Below are positions 19,104 through 27,712 of a DNA stretch of 64,000 nucleotides, piece by piece. The notes beneath the pieces were generated by a model. The model saw nothing but the letters and a program-made list of their open reading frames with translations. It was not told the origin of the DNA and ran no database searches. The stretch comes from Aureitalea sp. L0-47. GTDB taxonomy: Bacteria; Bacteroidota; Bacteroidia; Flavobacteriales; Flavobacteriaceae. Position 1 is the stretch's first letter, and each line of letters starts with the position of its first letter. The DNA is taken from the NCBI RefSeq assembly GCF_026126405.1, contig NZ_JAFMTQ010000010.1, forward strand, positions 60,473 to 124,472, read 5' to 3'. The translations under genes and the position numbers were made by a program.

Positions 19104-19967
19104 CTAGCCGTTTCTTGGCTCCATTTTCATATTGATCTTGATCTCATCATCCACGATCATACGAATGAAATAGGCCTTGTCCCTGTAAACTTCGGCGTCA
19201 AACTTGAATTCGAATTCATGTTCTCCTCCTGAAACGAATGGATCGTTGTAAAGTTCCCGAACGATTCGGTCTTCATCATCGAACATGGCAATACTAATTT
19301 TAGCACCACCCAACGAACGATACTTGAATTTACTGGTGATCGCTCTTTTTATTAATCCGTCGTCATGATAGTTGGTAAGGTAGTCATCCGGGTCGTATTC
19401 TGGCACCGGGACCTCCAATAGATTGGCAACATAAGTTTTAAGACGTGTCGCCTCTTCCATATCAAAGCCACTAATGGTGTTCAGAGGTTCTTCATCGGTG
19501 ATTGCCCATATTGCGTACTGCCCCAATGTGCTGTAATTCTCGCTTCGTTGGATTTCCGCAGCAAGTGTTGCAAGATCACCCGTTGCCAATGTTCCAACGG
19601 TAAAATTCGATTCGCTGTTGGAGGCGGATAAATATTGCTGCGTACACATGGCATAGACCTCACGCGAAGTCTTCTCGTTGGGTGCCAGAGTGATCATTTC
19701 TTCTTTAGTGACGATCACATCCTGAACATCCGGAGCATGCAATTGCAACCCATTTGGAATACGGACTTTTATAGGGTCCGATTTCAGGTTTTGTAATTCA
19801 ACAAAAATAGGTTTGAGATAATGAGAGCTTTCAGGATTTCCTGTTATAGCTACATCTACGTACCCTTTTTCAAGGGCAACGTTCAGGTCGAAGGTTGGTT
19901 GAACTGAAGGTTTCCTGGTAGCGGCTATCGATAGCACGGCAAGAACCAGAATGATGGTGTTTTTCAA
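19104..19967 (-). CDS. Hypothetical secreted protein
   Basis: A 287-residue protein with an N-terminal signal peptide (KNTIILVLAVLSIAAT) and a TTG start codon, since no ATG is available in frame upstream. The middle (IFVELQNLKSDPIKVRIPNGLQ, then MITLAPNEKTS) reads as beta-sandwich domains, and the C-terminal ~70 residues (ISIAMFDDEDRIVRELYND, then GEHEFEFKFDAEVYRDKAYFIRM) look like the FlgD-type Ig-like domain found in exported Bacteroidota proteins. I recognise no named family. It stands alone, with a candidate promoter at 19977-20008. Confidence 0.75.
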   Translation of the reverse strand: MKNTIILVLAVLSIAATRKPSVQPTFDLNVALEKGYVDVAITGNPESSHYLKPIFVELQNLKSDPIKVRIPNGLQLHAPDVQDVIVTKEEMITLAPNEKTSREVYAMCTQQYLSASNSESNFTVGTLATGDLATLAAEIQRSENYSTLGQYAIWAITDEEPLNTISGFDMEEATRLKTYVANLLEVPVPEYDPDDYLTNYHDDGLIKRAITSKFKYRSLGGAKISIAMFDDEDRIVRELYNDPFVSGGEHEFEFKFDAEVYRDKAYFIRMIVDDEIKINMKMEPRNG

Positions 19968-19976
19968 AATATCAAA

Positions 19977-20008
19977 TAAAATTAGTTACATGAAAAACGA
20001 AGATTCAA
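19977..20008 (-). promoter_or_regulatory. Possible promoter of the secreted protein at 19967
   Basis: On the minus strand, TTG (20006-20008), a 21-bp spacer and TAATTTTA (19977-19984). The last base of the -7 box differs from the consensus. Confidence 0.35.
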
Positions 20009-20064
20009 ACGAAATAGTATGAAGATAAATTCAATCTTTGGTTCTTTGACGTACGAAATGAATG

Positions 20065-20595
20065 CTACTTATCGCTATCATCCCATTCTCTTGTAAGAAG
20101 TAATAGTGCCCGCCGCACACCTTCATAGTACTCTTTCTCTTTGAATTTGGGTATCATGATGGAATCAATAATGATCTCGCAATATTCATCACTAATTGCC
20201 TCTTCCGTCCCCTCTCCAGTAGCAATAGCAGTTCTTCCAAGGGAGTCGGAAATAGCGATCAATAGTCCGTTGTCCTTATCATTTTTACCCACGCCCCAGT
20301 GATTGGCGATGTCGGTAGCGTAGATCATCATATTGTTGTAGGGTTGGATCTCCTTTATGGTGATAATTGCTATTTCGTTGGCCGATTGGAATTCGTATTC
20401 CTCGATAAACAATTCCAGTTCTATTTCTTCTGCTTCGGAAAAAAGATCCTCCAGGTCGGTTACATATCCAAAGGGTTCCGGAAATTCGTTAGCCCCGGTT
20501 TTAATATCTGCACATCCCGTTAACATCATAAGTACGAAAATCGAAAGTGAAAATTTCGAAACCGTGCTTATAAACAATGTGAGGTTAGGTGTCAT
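20065..20595 (-). CDS. TPM-domain lipoprotein
   Basis: A 176-residue protein with a lipobox LTGC (C28) after an N-terminal hydrophobic segment, so it is likely an outer-membrane or periplasmic lipoprotein. The TPM domain covers residues ~40-170: FGYVTDLEDLFSEAEEIELE, then NEIAIITIKEI, WGVGKNDKDNGLLIAISDSLGRTAIATGEG and the final YYEGVRRALL. The WGVGxxxxxNGxLI block is the family hallmark. TPM domains are proposed to act in phosphatase-like reactions or photosystem repair. Here it is read with the DUF4405 gene: the TGA of that gene and this ATG are separated by one base. Function unproven. Confidence 0.8.
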   Translation of the reverse strand: MTPNLTLFISTVSKFSLSIFVLMMLTGCADIKTGANEFPEPFGYVTDLEDLFSEAEEIELELFIEEYEFQSANEIAIITIKEIQPYNNMMIYATDIANHWGVGKNDKDNGLLIAISDSLGRTAIATGEGTEEAISDEYCEIIIDSIMIPKFKEKEYYEGVRRALLLLTREWDDSDK

Positions 20596-20596
20596 C

Positions 20597-21193
20597 TCAA
20601 TTCGGTGGTTTGTAGTTTTCTATGAGCATTCTTACCCGGTCCATTGAGAAGCCATGCTGATTTTTCAACTTTCCCAGTTTTGTTTCCGCTGAAGTGGATT
20701 CAGGAAGTCCAAGTTCTTTGATAAGGTAGGAAACAGGTACCTTAGTTTTGGACTGTACTTCCCCAAGTGTGAGCGATCCATTAATATCACTCTCAGCTTC
20801 CGAAATATGTTTCTCGTGCTTTGCTTCCACATTTGATTTCTTCGCACCTTCTATAGGGGAGAGCAATGGTGATACCGCTACGGCAATAATAGAAAATACG
20901 CCTACAAGGCCCAGCAGCGATCTTCTTCCGGAGGCCATTCGTTTTTTTCCTCTGATAAGGTTTACGATCCAGTTCCAGTGCAGAATGAGATGGATGGCCA
21001 GTATAGCAAGGAAACCAATGGAAGCATAGAAATGTATATCTCCCCAATCATGGCGACTCATCCCCCAGATCGATCGTGAGCCCCCGCTTCCATGGGGAAG
21101 CAGATAGTGCAGGATTATCCCCGTTGAAACCAGGAATAGAAAGAACATAAATGCCAAGCTATCGATAACGAAATTTTTCCGAGATCTTTTCAT
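20597..21193 (-). CDS. DUF4405 membrane protein with C-terminal helical domain
   Basis: A 198-residue inner-membrane protein. Three or four membrane helices (about residues 8-32, 52-72 and 90-112) carry several histidines (ILHYLLPH, DIHFYAS, IHLILHWNW) in the spacing expected of b-type cytochrome-like heme ligands, as in the DUF4405 family. After a charged linker rich in Lys/Glu/His, the last ~55 residues (LTLGEVQSKTKVPVSYLIKELGLP, then HGFSMDRVRMLI) form a separate soluble domain. Similar domains are seen next to membrane electron-transfer proteins. Heme binding is inferred, not shown. A candidate promoter and an FNR-like palindrome lie upstream. Confidence 0.78.
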   Translation of the reverse strand: MKRSRKNFVIDSLAFMFFLFLVSTGIILHYLLPHGSGGSRSIWGMSRHDWGDIHFYASIGFLAILAIHLILHWNWIVNLIRGKKRMASGRRSLLGLVGVFSIIAVAVSPLLSPIEGAKKSNVEAKHEKHISEAESDINGSLTLGEVQSKTKVPVSYLIKELGLPESTSAETKLGKLKNQHGFSMDRVRMLIENYKPPN

Positions 21194-21238
21194 AATCCAA
21201 CAGTTATTAGAACTCCATTATATTGAAGTTCAAAACGA

Positions 21239-21246
21239 TAAAGATA
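21239..21246 (-). promoter_or_regulatory. Predicted -7 box of the DUF4405-TPM unit
   Basis: TATCTTTA on the minus strand, with the start codon 45 nt downstream. No TTG is seen at the usual -33 distance; instead that position holds the palindrome at 21269-21282. Confidence 0.4.
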
Positions 21247-21268
21247 CAGCCGGAAGTGGGCTTAATTC

Positions 21269-21282
21269 ATGACAGGGGTCAT
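21269..21282. promoter_or_regulatory. FNR/CRP-like palindrome upstream of DUF4405
   Basis: ATGAC-N4-GTCAT has the 5-4-5 geometry of FNR/CRP-family sites. Its centre is about 40 bp upstream of the start point implied by the -7 box at 21239-21246, a usual activator position. Confidence 0.4.
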
Positions 21283-21363
21283 TGTCGGGAATAATGATGG
21301 AAATGGATTGAGAGAGGAAAAATTACCGGCGTCTTGAAGACCCTTCACCAGACCACGAGAAGT

Positions 21364-21387
21364 CGTTTACCAATCCGTCTGTAAACG
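21364..21387. other. Inverted repeat in the 287-bp gap before DUF4405
   Basis: CGTTTAC, a 10-nt loop and GTAAACG form a perfect 7-bp inverted repeat. The rest of the 21194-21480 gap shows no gene that I can support. Confidence 0.4.
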
Positions 21388-21480
21388 GAATGTCAATATT
21401 CACTTCCTGGTGATCGCAGAGCTAACAGTGCCTGGCTCGTTCCTTAACTATTTATTGTCTTTAAGCTTGGAGAATCTTGC

Positions 21481-23145
21481 CTATTCATCATAAATAGATC
21501 CCATATGCCTGTCTGAACCGGTCATTTCCCAATGTCCCAGTGAGATCGGGATATTCCCCATGCTGTTCAGAGTATCGAAGAAGTCCTTGGCTATAAAAGC
21601 CTCGTTTTGCAATTCCTGTTGAAGTCCGTAATCGGCCATTGCCGCTTCCAACAGGTGCTTCCCGGTGATGTAGCTGGTGCCGTAGCCCGGCTGACGTAAA
21701 TACAGATGCTGCTCGAAGATAAGTAGTTCTTTTTCGGTTTTCATCCAGCCTCGCGGTGTGTATTCTGAATGGATCCCACCCGCTTCCTCCATGGTCATTT
21801 CATTGGCATGGGCATAAAGCGAGCCCAAGCCTCTTGCAGCCCGCTGAGCGATCATGATATAGACGATCTCCCGGGTTCTCGGACTGTCATCATACAATCC
21901 GGCATGCATAAACATTTCTTCCACGGCCGTAGCTGTACCTTCATTTCGTGAATCGAAGATGTTGTACAGCAGAGGCCCTTTACGTATTTCACTCGAATGA
22001 GGTTCGTTCTCCATGCGAGCTAATTCAAACCAGTGGTAGAAGTGGGAGTACAAGGGTCGGGGATCATAATGCTGACCAATTCGGAAGAAATTTCGTTCTT
22101 CCTCGGGAATAAAACTTCCCAAATGTTCTCTCAGGGCTGGTTCGAGGTAGGGCTTTATCGTGAGGATATCCTGATCTTCCAGGAAATCCATCAGACTACG
22201 GGCGGCTTCTTCAGCCATCTGGTTGTATGCCTCCGGCGAATCAGCAGCTTCCATTTGTGGTAGGTTTCGGTTTCGGTGCTCTTCCAGCTTCAGTGAAGAC
22301 CACGCTCTGGCAAGCTCTCTTTTCAGAATCATAACTTCGTCTTCCCATGTTAGCGGAACGAGATGAACATTCTGCATATACCAGGTATAATTATCTTTGC
22401 CAATTCCCGAAGGCCCGGTTTTCTTTTCCGCTTCACCTTCCAGCCATGTCACAAGTTTATCGGAGGCATTAATGGCATCCATGGTAAATTTCTCTAATTC
22501 TCCATCCGAAGCAATTTCAGGTCGCTCCAGAAGACCTTTCAGTACCTCACTTTGGGTCTTGATATCGCGAATTCCTGCGATCCAAAGATCCTTAGCGTTT
22601 CCGCTAAGGTTTTGTTTGGCCTGCTCGTTCAGGGCAGGGATTACTTTCAGGTCGTTGATAAGGCTCTTGCGCTCTGTTTCACTCAATGGAAATTCATAGG
22701 ACCACAGCTCGGTCACAGCGTGATGTGTCGGGCCCTCATGAGCCGGGACATCACTTTTATAGGTCCAAACCGACTTATAAAAGGCGGGATCCCTAACCCA
22801 GGGTTTCAGGATATTGTGGTTGAAATCGAAACCATTCATCTCTGCCCAAACGATCATCCAGTCAGCGCGGTTGGGTATCGACCAGTTTGTCGTATCAATC
22901 GCTTTCAGTTGAGAACGCAGGTTCACAAATTCCGGCCATCTTTTTTCAAAGGTTTCCGCTGTGTAGTCGGGTGCTCCGTCTTTGGTTGGGGGTTTTTCAA
23001 AGGTCCGCCAATCGTGGAACAGGGATATCAGGTCTTCGTAGGAGTTCGAGGACTGAAGTTTATTGTTTATTGGTTCGTTGTTCGTTGTTGAATTGTTACA
23101 GCCAATAGTGAGCAACACAAGGAGAAGGAGATACGCATTTTTCAT
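21481..23145 (-). CDS. DUF885-like lipoprotein, probably not a classical zinc peptidase
   Basis: A 554-residue lipoprotein. I start it at 23145, where [16 protein letters not shown] gives a signal peptide with lipobox and C16; a longer frame upstream would bury this signal. The overall helix-rich layout, the block [22 protein letters not shown] (split here as [12 protein letters not shown] and MHAGLYDD) and the C-terminal [17 protein letters not shown] recall DUF885 metallopeptidases, which have EGWxxYxE and PGxxxxYxxG at these places. The HExxPGH zinc motif that normally precedes EGW is not present: the equivalent stretch reads [16 protein letters not shown]. It may be an inactive or divergent relative. 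Confidence 0.65.
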   Translation of the reverse strand: MKNAYLLLLVLLTIGCNNSTTNNEPINNKLQSSNSYEDLISLFHDWRTFEKPPTKDGAPDYTAETFEKRWPEFVNLRSQLKAIDTTNWSIPNRADWMIVWAEMNGFDFNHNILKPWVRDPAFYKSVWTYKSDVPAHEGPTHHAVTELWSYEFPLSETERKSLINDLKVIPALNEQAKQNLSGNAKDLWIAGIRDIKTQSEVLKGLLERPEIASDGELEKFTMDAINASDKLVTWLEGEAEKKTGPSGIGKDNYTWYMQNVHLVPLTWEDEVMILKRELARAWSSLKLEEHRNRNLPQMEAADSPEAYNQMAEEAARSLMDFLEDQDILTIKPYLEPALREHLGSFIPEEERNFFRIGQHYDPRPLYSHFYHWFELARMENEPHSSEIRKGPLLYNIFDSRNEGTATAVEEMFMHAGLYDDSPRTREIVYIMIAQRAARGLGSLYAHANEMTMEEAGGIHSEYTPRGWMKTEKELLIFEQHLYLRQPGYGTSYITGKHLLEAAMADYGLQQELQNEAFIAKDFFDTLNSMGNIPISLGHWEMTGSDRHMGSIYDE

Positions 23146-23267
23146 TCGTATGATGGTTGGATTAATCAAGAATTTCAGAAACACTTAAAGATAAGAAGAA
23201 TGAGAAAAGTAATGGAAGAACCGCATCCCTTTATGGACGAAATTCTTGATTGCGCTCTGAATGACAG

Positions 23268-25709
23268 TTAATAATTGATATACACATACCCCAGGAACGC
23301 CTCCGGAAACTCCGGGTCATTTAACTGAAGCACGTAGTAATAAGTGCCCGTAGGAACGATTTGTTCTCTATACAGGAGTCCTGTGTTGGGGATACCGTTC
23401 CAGAAACCATCCTCATTACCGCCTTCGTAGATGAGGTTACCCTTTCGGCTATAGATCTTCAGGTTGAAGTTCTCGAAGACATTCAGTAGTCCGGTGATCT
23501 CAAATTCATCGTTGATCTGGTCGCCATTGGGTGAGAATCCCTGCGGAATGAAAGGCGGACAATTTTCAGTGGTGATATTGAACGAGCCTACTGTAAAACA
23601 AATAATATTGTCCAATCGCACATAAATACGCTGAGGATCGATCGAGTTCATATAATTCTCAGGATCCTGAATGGCGTTTACACCAGCTATCGCATCGGCT
23701 TCATTGGTGTAATAGGTGATCACATCATTAGGATCACCGCTGATATTTTCATTTTGCTCTGTAAGATCGAAAGTCGCAATATTGAAACCTTCATCGCAGG
23801 CCACCAGATCCGGGAGTTCGCCAATAGGAGGAATACTTCCGAAGACCGTATACGAATCGTTGTCGTTGTTGAATTCATTTAATTCCTGAACAATGCCTGT
23901 ACCATCACCTACATCGTCCACCATGGCGAAAAGCAGGAATTCATCTGGTACTGAAGGACTCAAAGACAAGTTTACTGAACCTTCTTCGCTACCTCCAATA
24001 GGAATTACGTTTTGTGTTTCCGACTGGGCTATGAGTACACCGTCGATATAAAATGCGATAGGTGTATCGGCTGGAAGTGGACCTGTAGATTCCAGGTTGA
24101 ACACTTCGTAGTTTATGGTAAAATCCCTGCCACGACAGGCGTATAAGGGCTCCAGGATATCAATGGTTGCATCCGGTAATGGACAATCGATCACTTCGAT
24201 CTCAAAACTGTCCACCACAAAACAATCCGGGTTGGAGACCCGTATCCAGATGGTTTCGGGATTGGTTGCATTTTGATAGGCAGTTGGATCACCGATTGGG
24301 TTCACATCATTCAGGGCATCGTCTTCCGAAGTGTGATAGGTAATGGTATTTGTAGGATCGATTTGGTTGGTCGCTTCGGTAAGGTCGAAGAGTTCAACAC
24401 CAACTACATCGCATAATTCAAGGTCTTCTAAACCAACTATTTCAGGAAAGACAAGTAGTTGGAAATCGATTATAAATCCATTATTGTCTTCGTTTAATTC
24501 CTGAACTACTCCTTGTCCGCTACCATTATCATCCACAAAAGCCTTCAATTCGAAGTTTCCGGGAATATCAATTGGAATACTTAGATCGATAGAACCACTT
24601 TCCGATCCACCTATAGGGAGTTCATTCACAGTTGCCGATTGTCCTATAAGCGTAGTATTGGCATAGAAGGCTATGGGTGTATTTGCCGGAAGAACATCCG
24701 TACTGTTCACATTGTATACGGTGTATTCCACCGTGATATCGCGATCACCACATTCATCTGCGCCAAAGGCATCGTCGATCTCGATAGTGGCATCAGGAAG
24801 TTCGGTATTCAGGACAGTGATCACGTTGTTGATCATTACCAGGTCCTGGGCAGAAGTAAGTGTTATAGTTGCTGAAGTATCGCCGGGCTGAATGTTATTC
24901 TCAATATTGTAGAAATCCAGGTCCATATTGAAGAGGTCGGGACTTCCCGTGAAGCTGTTTGTACTGTTGAACTGGTTGTCCGCAGGGTTAAGTGGAGGAT
25001 TACTTATAATATTTCCATTTATCTGGAGCGTTTCATTGTTCGCCAGTGATGCGTCACCTTCCCAGGCTGTGAAACCTATCTTCGCTCCGTTGTTGTCCAA
25101 AACCAACAGATTATCGATCAGTATGGTCAGTTCATTGTTTACAGCTGAAACTCCTTCCAGTCCGTCGAACACGTTCACCTGGTTCAGCGGTAAGCTGGGG
25201 TCTTCGTAAATAACATTGATCGCCCATCCGGCAAAATTGGTGGTGTTAGTACAGTAGTCCGGGATCAATTCGGTTAAATCGAGTTCAGAAAGTGTATAGG
25301 TCCCGGGGCCTGTCTGGATTACCTGATCCGTAACGTCGGCATAGGCCGCAAAGTAGACGAACGGTGGATTCAATTCAAAATTAAAAACCCGTTCCGCAGT
25401 AATAGGTATGCCGTTTAGTTCGACCTCAAGATCACCTTCCCCAACTCCGGCCCAGTACAAAAGTGCAGCAATAGGGGTTTGCCCGGGTCCTAATGCATAA
25501 TCTGCGCTACTTTCCGTTAGGATCTCACAAATTGCAGGAGGTGTCTGACCGGTATTTTCAACGGTGTTCATGGTATTCCCAAAGGCCAGGTAGTCGTTTC
25601 GGCCGTTAAACTGTGCAAAAAGACTGATTTCATCCTGGGCGAATAACCCAATAGGGAAGAGTAATAACCCCAAAAGAACAATTTGATGAATAACCCGGTA
25701 CTGCTTCAT
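23268..25709 (-). CDS. Surface protein with T9SS type B (gliding-motility-type) sorting domain
   Basis: An 813-residue exported protein. A signal peptide ends near residue 24 (GLFAQ). Residues ~75-300 form a DUF3344-like beta domain (LLYWAGVGEGDLEVELNG). Two tandem copies of a ~205-residue module follow, at about 304-510 and 511-718. Each begins LPDATI, contains TPIAFY and IGGSE(S/E)GS, passes QELNE-NN typical of CARDB domains, and ends in a cysteine-bounded strand. The final ~95 residues (PQGFSPNGDQINDEFEI to GTYYYVLQL) are the gliding-motility-associated C-terminal domain, a T9SS type B signal. Likely an adhesin or structural surface protein; the ligand is unknown. Confidence 0.92.
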   Translation of the reverse strand: MKQYRVIHQIVLLGLLLFPIGLFAQDEISLFAQFNGRNDYLAFGNTMNTVENTGQTPPAICEILTESSADYALGPGQTPIAALLYWAGVGEGDLEVELNGIPITAERVFNFELNPPFVYFAAYADVTDQVIQTGPGTYTLSELDLTELIPDYCTNTTNFAGWAINVIYEDPSLPLNQVNVFDGLEGVSAVNNELTILIDNLLVLDNNGAKIGFTAWEGDASLANNETLQINGNIISNPPLNPADNQFNSTNSFTGSPDLFNMDLDFYNIENNIQPGDTSATITLTSAQDLVMINNVITVLNTELPDATIEIDDAFGADECGDRDITVEYTVYNVNSTDVLPANTPIAFYANTTLIGQSATVNELPIGGSESGSIDLSIPIDIPGNFELKAFVDDNGSGQGVVQELNEDNNGFIIDFQLLVFPEIVGLEDLELCDVVGVELFDLTEATNQIDPTNTITYHTSEDDALNDVNPIGDPTAYQNATNPETIWIRVSNPDCFVVDSFEIEVIDCPLPDATIDILEPLYACRGRDFTINYEVFNLESTGPLPADTPIAFYIDGVLIAQSETQNVIPIGGSEEGSVNLSLSPSVPDEFLLFAMVDDVGDGTGIVQELNEFNNDNDSYTVFGSIPPIGELPDLVACDEGFNIATFDLTEQNENISGDPNDVITYYTNEADAIAGVNAIQDPENYMNSIDPQRIYVRLDNIICFTVGSFNITTENCPPFIPQGFSPNGDQINDEFEITGLLNVFENFNLKIYSRKGNLIYEGGNEDGFWNGIPNTGLLYREQIVPTGTYYYVLQLNDPEFPEAFLGYVYINY

Positions 25710-25716
25710 AGCTGCC

Positions 25717-25724
25717 TAAAGATA
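25717..25724 (-). promoter_or_regulatory. Predicted -7 box of the T9SS type B protein gene
   Basis: TATCTTTA on the minus strand, 7 nt before the start codon at 25709, so the mRNA would have a leader of only a few bases. Confidence 0.4.
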
Positions 25725-25738
25725 CAGATTTATCTGTA
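25723..25738. promoter_or_regulatory. 7-2-7 palindrome overlapping the T9SS gene promoter
   Basis: TACAGAT-TT-ATCTGTA, perfect 7-bp arms. It overlaps the upstream edge of the -7 box by 2 bp, a place where a bound protein would block RNA polymerase. Confidence 0.45.
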
Positions 25739-25773
25739 GCAGAATGCGCACGAACCTTACAATAAGTCGGGAT

Positions 25774-26619
25774 TTATAAATCGCGTCTTTTCAGCAGGGC
25801 GTAGGACCAGTAAATAAAAAGGCAGGTCCAACCAATAACAATTAATACCGAATACCAAGGGACGTCGTAACTCTTGTCGAAACTCTCTCCCAATTGATTC
25901 GCAGCCGATTGTACCGCTCCGAAGCGGGTGAATGGCTCTACAATAAGATCCGACATAGCATTTAGCGGTAGGAAATTATAAACGCTTTCGAACAGGTTCA
26001 ACTCTCCATCTGTTTTTACATTGATATACTGAAAAAGTATGGCTATAATTCCTTCGATCACTTGCCACAACACAAGGAACCCAAGTGCAAAAGCCGATCG
26101 TTTCACAAGGATAGCAAGGAACATACAGAAGCTGAAAAAAGCGATTAATTTCAGCAAATAAGCGCCTATATACTGCATATCGCTAAAGATGATCCCGATC
26201 TCGTTGTAGTCGGAAAAGATCAATCCAAGGATCATGGAAACGACAAACAGGAATATCGTAGAAACAACACTAAAAAGGACTACCGTTAAAAATTTTGAAG
26301 CGATGAATTCCTTTTTGCTGAGTCCGTCAATTAGATTCTGTTTTAGCGTTCTATAGCTGTATTCATTGGCAACAATGGAGACTATAACTATCGCGAAGAA
26401 GATCTTCAGCCAGGCAACGATATGCGAATTGAAGTGCCAGATAAAAGGGAAATTGAATATCCCCTGGTCGGCTACCCTGAATTTCACTCCACCGAAATTA
26501 AATTCGATGGAAACGATAAGTGCCACACAGCAGATAAGTGCAAAATATACTATGGAAATGACCTTTACGGTCTTGTTATACTTGAGTTTATGAAGTTCTA
26601 TATTGAGTAGTCGTAGCAT
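25774..26619 (-). CDS. ABC-2 type transporter permease
   Basis: The membrane subunit of an ABC exporter, 281 residues. I start it at 26619 (MLRLLNIELHKLKYNK), one base after the stop of the ATPase gene. About six membrane helices are visible (residues ~20-42, 60-85, 105-130, 145-170, 175-200 and 250-272). The N-terminal ELHKLKYNK before helix 1 and the layout match the bacitracin/lantibiotic-type or NatB-like ABC-2 permeases. With the adjacent ATPase it forms a two-gene exporter. The substrate cannot be told. Confidence 0.85.
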   Translation of the reverse strand: MLRLLNIELHKLKYNKTVKVISIVYFALICCVALIVSIEFNFGGVKFRVADQGIFNFPFIWHFNSHIVAWLKIFFAIVIVSIVANEYSYRTLKQNLIDGLSKKEFIASKFLTVVLFSVVSTIFLFVVSMILGLIFSDYNEIGIIFSDMQYIGAYLLKLIAFFSFCMFLAILVKRSAFALGFLVLWQVIEGIIAILFQYINVKTDGELNLFESVYNFLPLNAMSDLIVEPFTRFGAVQSAANQLGESFDKSYDVPWYSVLIVIGWTCLFIYWSYALLKRRDL

Positions 26620-26620
26620 G

Positions 26621-27520
26621 CTAGTTAGGATTTTTAGTGATTTCAAGGAATTGTTCTTCCAGGCTTTCCTTACGTTTTACCAAATGCGATAAATTGATTC
26701 CTTTCGCATGCATCTCTTTGTTGAATGTTGAAGCATCCATAGGCTCTTTCAGGTAAGCGATAAAAGAGTCGCCTTCCCGTTTTATATTGTTGAATGCAGC
26801 ATTCTGCTTCAATTCTGTTTCCAGTGCTTCCATGTCTTCGGCCTGAAGTACGAAGAAGCCGTTACTTGCTATCATATTGTCAACGCTACCGGAATACAGA
26901 CTGCGTCCTTTTCGGAGGATAACAACATGGGAACAGACCTTTTCAACCTCATCCAGTAAGTGAGAGGCGAGTAGAATGGTAGTTCCTTCTGAAGCAATCC
27001 TTGTAATGATCTCGCGTATCTGGTGTATCCCCTGGGGGTCGAGTCCGTTGGTTGGTTCGTCCAGGATCAGGATCTCCGGATCGTTCAACAGGGCAGAAGC
27101 GATCGCGAGTCGTTGTTTCATCCCCAGTGAGAAGGTTCGGAATTTGCTGTCCTTCCGGGACAATAGTCCAACGATTTCCAGTTTTTCTTCAATTTTATCT
27201 TCGGAAACCCCCTTGATTTTGCAAACCAGGGCCAGGTTCTGGGCAGCGGACATATAAGGATAAAAATTGGGCCGTTCGATAATGGCGCCTACTTTTTTTA
27301 GTGCATTGTGCGTGCTTTCATTTCCATTGAACCAGCTGAAATTACCACTGGTCTTGTTAACTACATTGAGTACGATCCCGAGGGTTGTGGACTTACCACT
27401 TCCATTGGGCCCAAGGATACCATATACGTTACCTTTTTCTATGCTGAATGAAAGATTGTCCACAGCAACTAAGGGACCGAATTTCTTGGTTATATTGTTA
27501 AGCGTGAGAATTGTATTCAC
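26621..27520 (-). CDS. ABC transporter ATP-binding protein
   Basis: The ATPase subunit of the same ABC-2 exporter, 299 residues. Walker A is GPNGSGKST, the signature is FSLGMKQRLAIA, Walker B is ILILDEPTNGLDP, and the switch His is in LLASHLLDE. The ~80-residue C-terminal extension is of the DrrA/BcrA type. The start codon is GTG at 27520. The 15-bp palindrome at 27567-27581 lies 47 nt upstream and might be a regulatory site. Antimicrobial-peptide export is one common role of such pairs, but nothing here shows it. Confidence 0.93.
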   Translation of the reverse strand: MNTILTLNNITKKFGPLVAVDNLSFSIEKGNVYGILGPNGSGKSTTLGIVLNVVNKTSGNFSWFNGNESTHNALKKVGAIIERPNFYPYMSAAQNLALVCKIKGVSEDKIEEKLEIVGLLSRKDSKFRTFSLGMKQRLAIASALLNDPEILILDEPTNGLDPQGIHQIREIITRIASEGTTILLASHLLDEVEKVCSHVVILRKGRSLYSGSVDNMIASNGFFVLQAEDMEALETELKQNAAFNNIKREGDSFIAYLKEPMDASTFNKEMHAKGINLSHLVKRKESLEEQFLEITKNPN

Positions 27521-27566
27521 AGAAGATGTTTTGGTTGATAGTTATGTGTAAGACGAACCGCTACAA

Positions 27567-27581
27567 TTTTTGTTACAAAAA
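27567..27581. other. 15-bp palindrome upstream of the ABC exporter
   Basis: TTTTTGT-T-ACAAAAA, 7-bp arms around one base, 47 nt before the ATPase start. AT-rich, so chance is possible. Confidence 0.3.
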
Positions 27582-27680
27582 CGAAAAATTAAGGCTCTCA
27601 GATGGCAAACTACGAATCTCCAACCATAAAAAAGAATTAACGAGAATAGGATATTGAGATTTATTTGACAATTCGCATTG

Positions 27681-27688
27681 TATTTTTG
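27681..27688 (+). promoter_or_regulatory. Predicted -7 box of the PagL-like gene
   Basis: A perfect TATTTTTG 24 nt before the ATG at 27713. A TTG lies 24 bp upstream (27654-27656), slightly beyond the usual spacing. Confidence 0.45.
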
Positions 27689-27712
27689 ATCTTTAGTTAG
27701 TTGAAATTGGCT

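Noticed and set aside
21194..21480. A small protein or tRNA gene in the 287-bp gap
   Set aside because: No open frame of good quality and no cloverleaf were found; only a palindrome, an inverted repeat and a -7 box.
22552..23091. A 179-codon open frame on the + strand opposite the DUF885-like gene
   Set aside because: Antisense shadow of a conserved coding region; no signal peptide, no domain and no regulatory signal.
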